A stretch of 64,000 bases of DNA from Apostichopus japonicus (taxonomy: Eukaryota; Echinodermata; Holothuroidea; Aspidochirotida; Stichopodidae). The notes under the pieces were generated by a model. That model was not told the origin of the DNA and made no database searches. It saw only the letters and a program-made list of their open reading frames with translations. Location of the stretch: positions 15,445,001 to 15,509,000 of the forward strand of contig NC_092561.1 in assembly GCF_037975245.1 (NCBI RefSeq), read 5' to 3'. Position numbers and translations under genes: made by a program. Shown here one piece after another: positions 59,111 to 64,000 of the stretch; the first letter of the stretch is position 1, and every line of letters starts with the position of its first letter.

Positions 59111-60285
59111 ACATCCTGACCTGTGTTGGCTTTTTGCTTCTCACTAGGTCAAATGACAAAGATTTACCCCAGGCAAATAATTTTTGGAAAGAAAACAAAG
59201 TTTTAAGGCTTCGCATACCTTTTTATATCACTGAATAAATGTTTTCACGATCAAACAAGCCATATTACTATGAATGTACTAGGTCAAAACATGTGTATTG
59301 GCCTTAGTGCTACAAACATACACAGTGATATCTGCATAGGTCCGTTCAAGACTTTGTTCAGTTTTCATGTTGTAACTAGGTCAAATCGTAGACCTTCGTC
59401 CCAAATAGGTAACTTTCGGACAGAAAACTATAATATCATGTTCTACACAAGTTTTCAAGTTAACGACAACATGTTTTGTGTTCAAATCAGCCCAATTTCA
59501 AACATGTACTAAATCGAGGCTGGTCCTATAGACTGGTATAGGCCTTTATCGTACACGATAATAGCAATTGGTACAATCAAGATATTGGTCAGTTTTCGTG
59601 CTGTAATTAGGTCAATTGGTCAGTTATCGCCAGGAATAAGCTAATTTTCGATAGAAATCAATAATATTATGATCTTCACACGTTTTCAAGTTAACGACAA
59701 CATGTTTTGTGTCCGAATCAGCCCAATTGCAAAAATGTACCAAATCGAGATTGGTCCTATGGACTGGTATAGGCCTTTATCGTACACGATTTTAGCAATT
59801 GGTACATTAAGCCTTTGGTCAGTTTTCGTGCTGTAATTAGGTTCAATGGGGAACAATAAACACAATCGTGCAAGTTCTATGTAGAAAACAAAATTTCTAG
59901 CGATCGTCCACTATTTTTATCTACTGATAAAGCGAATTTACGTTAAATTCAACCCAATTCCATCGCTCGATCAACATGTAGGTGCCTCTGCTGATACTTT
60001 GATGGTACTATCTACGTACGCAAGTATAGCACCCTAGGTACAGTCAAGACTTTGGTGAGTTTTCGTGCTGTAATTAGGTCCAATGAGGAACAATTAATAC
60101 AAATGTGCAAGTTTTGGATAGAAAACAAAATTTCTAGCGATCCTCCACTATTTTAATCGACTGAAAAAGCGATTTAACGTTATATTCAACCGGATTCCAT
60201 CGCTCGATTTGCAGGTGCTAATGCTGGTAGTGCTATCTGCCATAGCTTCATAGACATCATATATACCTTTTGTCAGGTTTTGGAC
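59111..60285. repeat. Satellite block 2, diverged monomers
   Basis: Monomer-like starts lie at about 59120, 59353, 59587, 59817, 60054 and 60271. The first two are strongly diverged (CACTAGGTCAAAT in place of AATTAGGTCCAAT). The later ones resemble block 1. Confidence 0.75.
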
Positions 60286-62200
60286 TGTCATTAGGTCTAA
60301 TTGGGAAACAGTAAGCTCTCCATCATCAGAATTGTCTAAATTATCTATCTTCAACTATCCAGTATCATTCCAGACGTTTTACGTAATTATTCTGTGATAA
60401 AATAAGCCAATTTGTAAAACACGACTACATCCACAGTGTGTAAATTGCCTATGCTCAGCATATCACACACAGTTATTTTGTGATGAGGGATAGAATTAGT
60501 CAAATATTTGACAGAAAAAACATATTTTGGCGAAATTCCATGCCTGCCAGTTAAAGATCACATATTATCAGACTACCATGAACAATTTCAAGAACTTTAG
60601 CTCTTCATTTAAAGGTTAATACAAGGCCACAAAGCAACCACACACCCTTCCATATTTACTATTATGCACAAAACTGTCAGTGCAAAAATCAAACCTACAC
60701 CAACTCAACAGAGTAAATTAGAGAGTTCTGGACTAATGACCTTCTTTTCAGGTTTCTTCATATAGAAAACATGTTTTTCAACTCATATGTACCTTTTGAG
60801 ACACTCGAAATCATTTGTTCATGAAAAAATAACCAAAATACTGTACCATGTGTAGAACTTTAACATATAACCTAGCAGCACAGAGTGTGGTACTCTTTTT
60901 GAGGGGGTATAGTTTCAGTCATTTCTACCACCCAAAATCATTTCAAATTAACAAGACAGGTTTCATTTTGCTCTCTAGATATATATCCAAGCTCATATGT
61001 ATAGTTTCTGAAAGTTTGATGAAATGTTTGATGAGAAAGCACTAAAAATACAAAACTGTAGCATTCAGAATCAATGTAAGGTTTGTGTACCGTGGACACT
61101 ACAAAACTCAATCTTCTCAGTTTTATGGTGTAAATTTGTCAATTTTCAGACATAAACCATTTGCTTCTGTTTACTTATCCAAGAATATATATCAGTGAGT
61201 CCTCACACAATTTTGTAAGCATTTTAGTCCATTTCTTGATGAAGAAATTGGCAAAATGCTATACACTTACTAATACAGTGGTGTGTAGTTGGGTTGTATA
61301 AGTCATTCTGTCACATATGAGGTGGTCTAGTTTCAGCCCTGTCATTGATACCAAATCAGGTCAAATACTCCCGAGTGTCTACTCAGAGTCAGAAAACACA
61401 TTTCGAAGATGAATTTCATTCATTTTAACAGTTTTGGTTGAATATTTTTACTCAAAAGAAGGTAAATGCATCAATGCAATCCTAAGGTTTTCACAGCATT
61501 ATTCATTTCCAACAATATTACACCCCACTCTCTGCTAGTTTTTGTGTTAAAATTTGTAGTTTTTTTGCAAAAACCTTCCTGATTTGTACCATTAAAGAGT
61601 GAAAAATATTTCTTAATTTCATTTCTACCTTTTATTGCAGGAGAAATGAGGATATGAGAAAGAAATAGGACAAATTCTGGCTTGATTAAATTCTCTACAT
61701 TACTCGTGAAGCACGTGTAACAAAGACTGAAGAGCTGAAAGATCTGATCATGTCGTCAGCTACAACTGGACTCGGGAAAACTTCTTCGCTCTAATTCCGA
61801 CATGAATAAATCTATTGAAATAATACTTCCTACTGCAGAAAACTATTATTTCTACATGAAATTTGCTCAGAAGTTGTGGAGGACCGATATTTTGAGAGAA
61901 ATCGTACTATTTATCGCTTCGTGGCAGCTAGATTTTCCAACGATTGATGAAGGTATACGATTGTCGTTTGTACAAATATGATACTGCTGATGTAAAACAC
62001 AATTACCATGATGTCATTCAAACGTACATTTTCAGATAAATTAGATTTGAAGTGGAATAATCCATGTTCTTTAAAATGCTGTGATTTTTAACATCTTCAA
62101 CGCCAAATTAGGAAAGTAATCGTCCATTTGGTGAGCTATTCCAAACTTGACGAACTGTGTAGCCTACCAATTGACTACAACGTAACACACAAAAAGGTAT
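60286..62200. repeat. Higher-order repeat body, copy 2
   Basis: Second copy of 57201-59110, by eye about 90-95% identical with scattered substitutions and small indels. This is much more diverged than the histone units, so the satellite is older or less homogenised. Confidence 0.75.
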
Positions 62201-63856
62201 ACGTAACATCCTGACCTGTGTTCGCTTTTTGCTTATTGCTAGATCAAATGACAAAGATTTACCCCAGACAAATAATTTTTGGAAAGAAAACACAATTGTT
62301 AGGCTTCACATACCTTTTCATATTACTGAATAAATGTTTTCACGATCAAACAAGCCATATTACTATGAATGTACTAGGTCAAAACATGTGTATTGGCCTT
62401 AGTGCTACAAACATACACAGTGATATCTGCATAGGTTCATTCGAGACTTTGTTCAGTTTTCATGCTGTAACTAGGTCAAATCGTAAATTATCGTCCCAAA
62501 TAAGTAGCTTACGGACAGAAAACTATAATATCATGTTCTACACACGTTTCCAAGTTAACGACTAAATGTTTTGTGTTCAAATCAGCCCAATTGCAAAAAT
62601 GTACTAAATCGAGACTGGTCCTATGGACTGGTATAGGCCTTTATCGTACACGATTTTAGCCATTGGTACAATCAAGACTTTGGTCAGTTTTCGTGCTGTA
62701 ATTAGGTCCAATGGGGAACAATCAACACAAACGTGCAAGTTTTGGATAGAAAACAAAATTTCTGACGATCGTCTGCTATTTTAATCTACTGATAAAGCGA
62801 TTTAACGTTAAATTCAACCCAATTCCATCGCTCGATCTACATGTAGGTGCTTATGCTGGTACTTTGATAGTACTTTATACATACGCAAGTATAGCACCCT
62901 AGGTACATTCGAGACTTTGCTCAGTTTTCGTGCTGTAATTAGGTCCAATTGGGAACAATTAACACAAACGTGCAAGTTTTGGATAGAAAACAAAATTTCT
63001 TGCGATCGTCTACCATTTTAATCTACTGATAAAGCGATTTAATGTTAAATTCAACCCAATTCCATCGCTCGATCTATATGTAGGTGCTTATGCTGGTACT
63101 TTGATAGTACTATATACAATGCAAGTATAGCACCCTAGGTACAGTCAAGACTTTGGTCAGTTTTTGTGCTTTAATTAGGTCCAATGGGAAACAATCAACA
63201 CAAACGTGCAAGTTTTGGATAGAAAACAAAATTTCTAGCGATCGTCCACTATTTTAAACTACTGATAAAGCGATTTAACGTTAAATTCAACCCAATTCCA
63301 TCGCTCGATCTACATGTAGGTGCTTATGCTGGTACTTTGATAGTACTATATACATACGCAAGTATAGCACCCTAGGTACAGTCAAGACTTTAGGTCAGTT
63401 TTCGTGCTGTAATTAGGTCAATTGGTCAGTTATCGCCACGAATGAGTAAATTTTGGATAGAAATCAATAATATCATGATCTACACACGTTGTCAAGTTAA
63501 CGACTAAATGTTTTGTGTTCAAATCAGCCCAATTGCAAAAATGTACTAAATCGAGACTGGTCCTATGGACTGGTATAGGCCTTTATTGTACACGATTTTA
63601 GCAATTGGTACAATCAAAACTTTGGTCAGTTTTCGTGCTGTAATTAGGTCCAATGGGGAACAATCAACACAAACGTGCAAGTTTTAGATAGAAAACAAAA
63701 ATTTCTAGCGATCGTCTACTATTTTAAATGACTGAGAAAGCGATTTAACGTTAAATTCAACCGGATTCCATCGCTCGATCTGCAGGTACTAACGCTGGTA
63801 GTGCCAACTACCATAGCTTCATAGATATAGTCTATACCTTTGGTCAGGGTTTGGAC
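62201..63856. repeat. Satellite block 3, monomers of about 230 bp
   Basis: Monomer starts lie at about 62216, 62450, 62684, 62920, 63155, 63395, 63624 and 63842. The block is about 0.5 kb longer than block 2 because it has two extra monomers, so monomer number varies between higher-order repeats. Confidence 0.8.
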
Positions 63857-64000
63857 TGTCATTAGGTCAAATTGGGAAACATTCAGCTCTCCATCATCAG
63901 AATTGTCTAAGAAATGTTTCATGAACTACCCAGTACCATTCCAGACGTTTTTACGTAATTGTTTAGTGATGAAATGAGCCAATTTGGTAAACACGACCAC
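63857..64000. repeat. Higher-order repeat body, copy 3 (start only)
   Basis: Begins like 57190 and 60286, with ACTGTCATTAGGTCAAATTG, and runs off the window edge. The satellite therefore continues to the right. Confidence 0.7.

Noticed and set aside
55308-64000. Genes in the right flank (frames of 60-115 codons)
   Set aside because: They are short, rich in Phe/Ile/Lys as expected from AT-rich DNA, and not preserved between the higher-order repeat copies.

Overview
The window is eukaryotic. Its centre is a tandem histone gene array of nine repeats of about 5,772 bp (3350-55307). Each repeat carries four intronless core histone genes in two divergent pairs: H2A (+), H3 (-), H4 (+), H2B (-). 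There is no H1 gene. In all there are 8 complete H2A, 9 H3, 9 H4 and 9 H2B genes, plus an H2A fragment at each end of the array. Each gene type encodes the same protein in every repeat, and the repeats differ by only a handful of bases. The genes are the replication-dependent type: no introns, and a 16-nt histone 3' stem-loop 36-52 nt after each stop codon. H4 has Cys at mature position 73 (Thr in vertebrates) and H2B ends [11 protein letters not shown] know both traits from echinoderms, so I infer an echinoderm or closely related marine deuterostome (moderate confidence).

Layout of one repeat, using the first: H2A; a 1.2-kb convergent spacer with poly(A), (TTA)n, (TG)14 and (AAT)n tracts; H3 on the minus strand; a 748-bp divergent H3/H4 promoter; H4; a 2-kb convergent spacer; H2B on the minus strand; and a 364-bp divergent H2B/H2A promoter leading to the next H2A. 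The 2-kb spacer contains the 3' end of an L2/CR1-like non-LTR retrotransposon: the reverse-transcriptase C-terminus, a 3' UTR and a (TTA)n-type tail. A degenerate element of about 170 bp lies in inverted orientation on the two sides of the H3-H4 pair. All four genes also share a second conserved motif 25-60 nt beyond the stem-loop.

The flanks are not histone DNA. Left (1-3349): two direct copies of a 0.9-kb sequence set 2,420 bp apart, with no recognisable gene. Right (55308-64000): a hairpin-forming minisatellite, then AT-rich satellite built from monomers of about 230 bp nested in a 3.1-3.6 kb higher-order repeat, again with no recognisable gene.

The most striking observation is that the array begins and ends at the same place in the H2A coding sequence, with the same 9 bp present at both junctions. 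The array is therefore exactly nine units plus 9 bp. This looks like a target-site duplication, reintegration of an excised circle, or an assembly effect.
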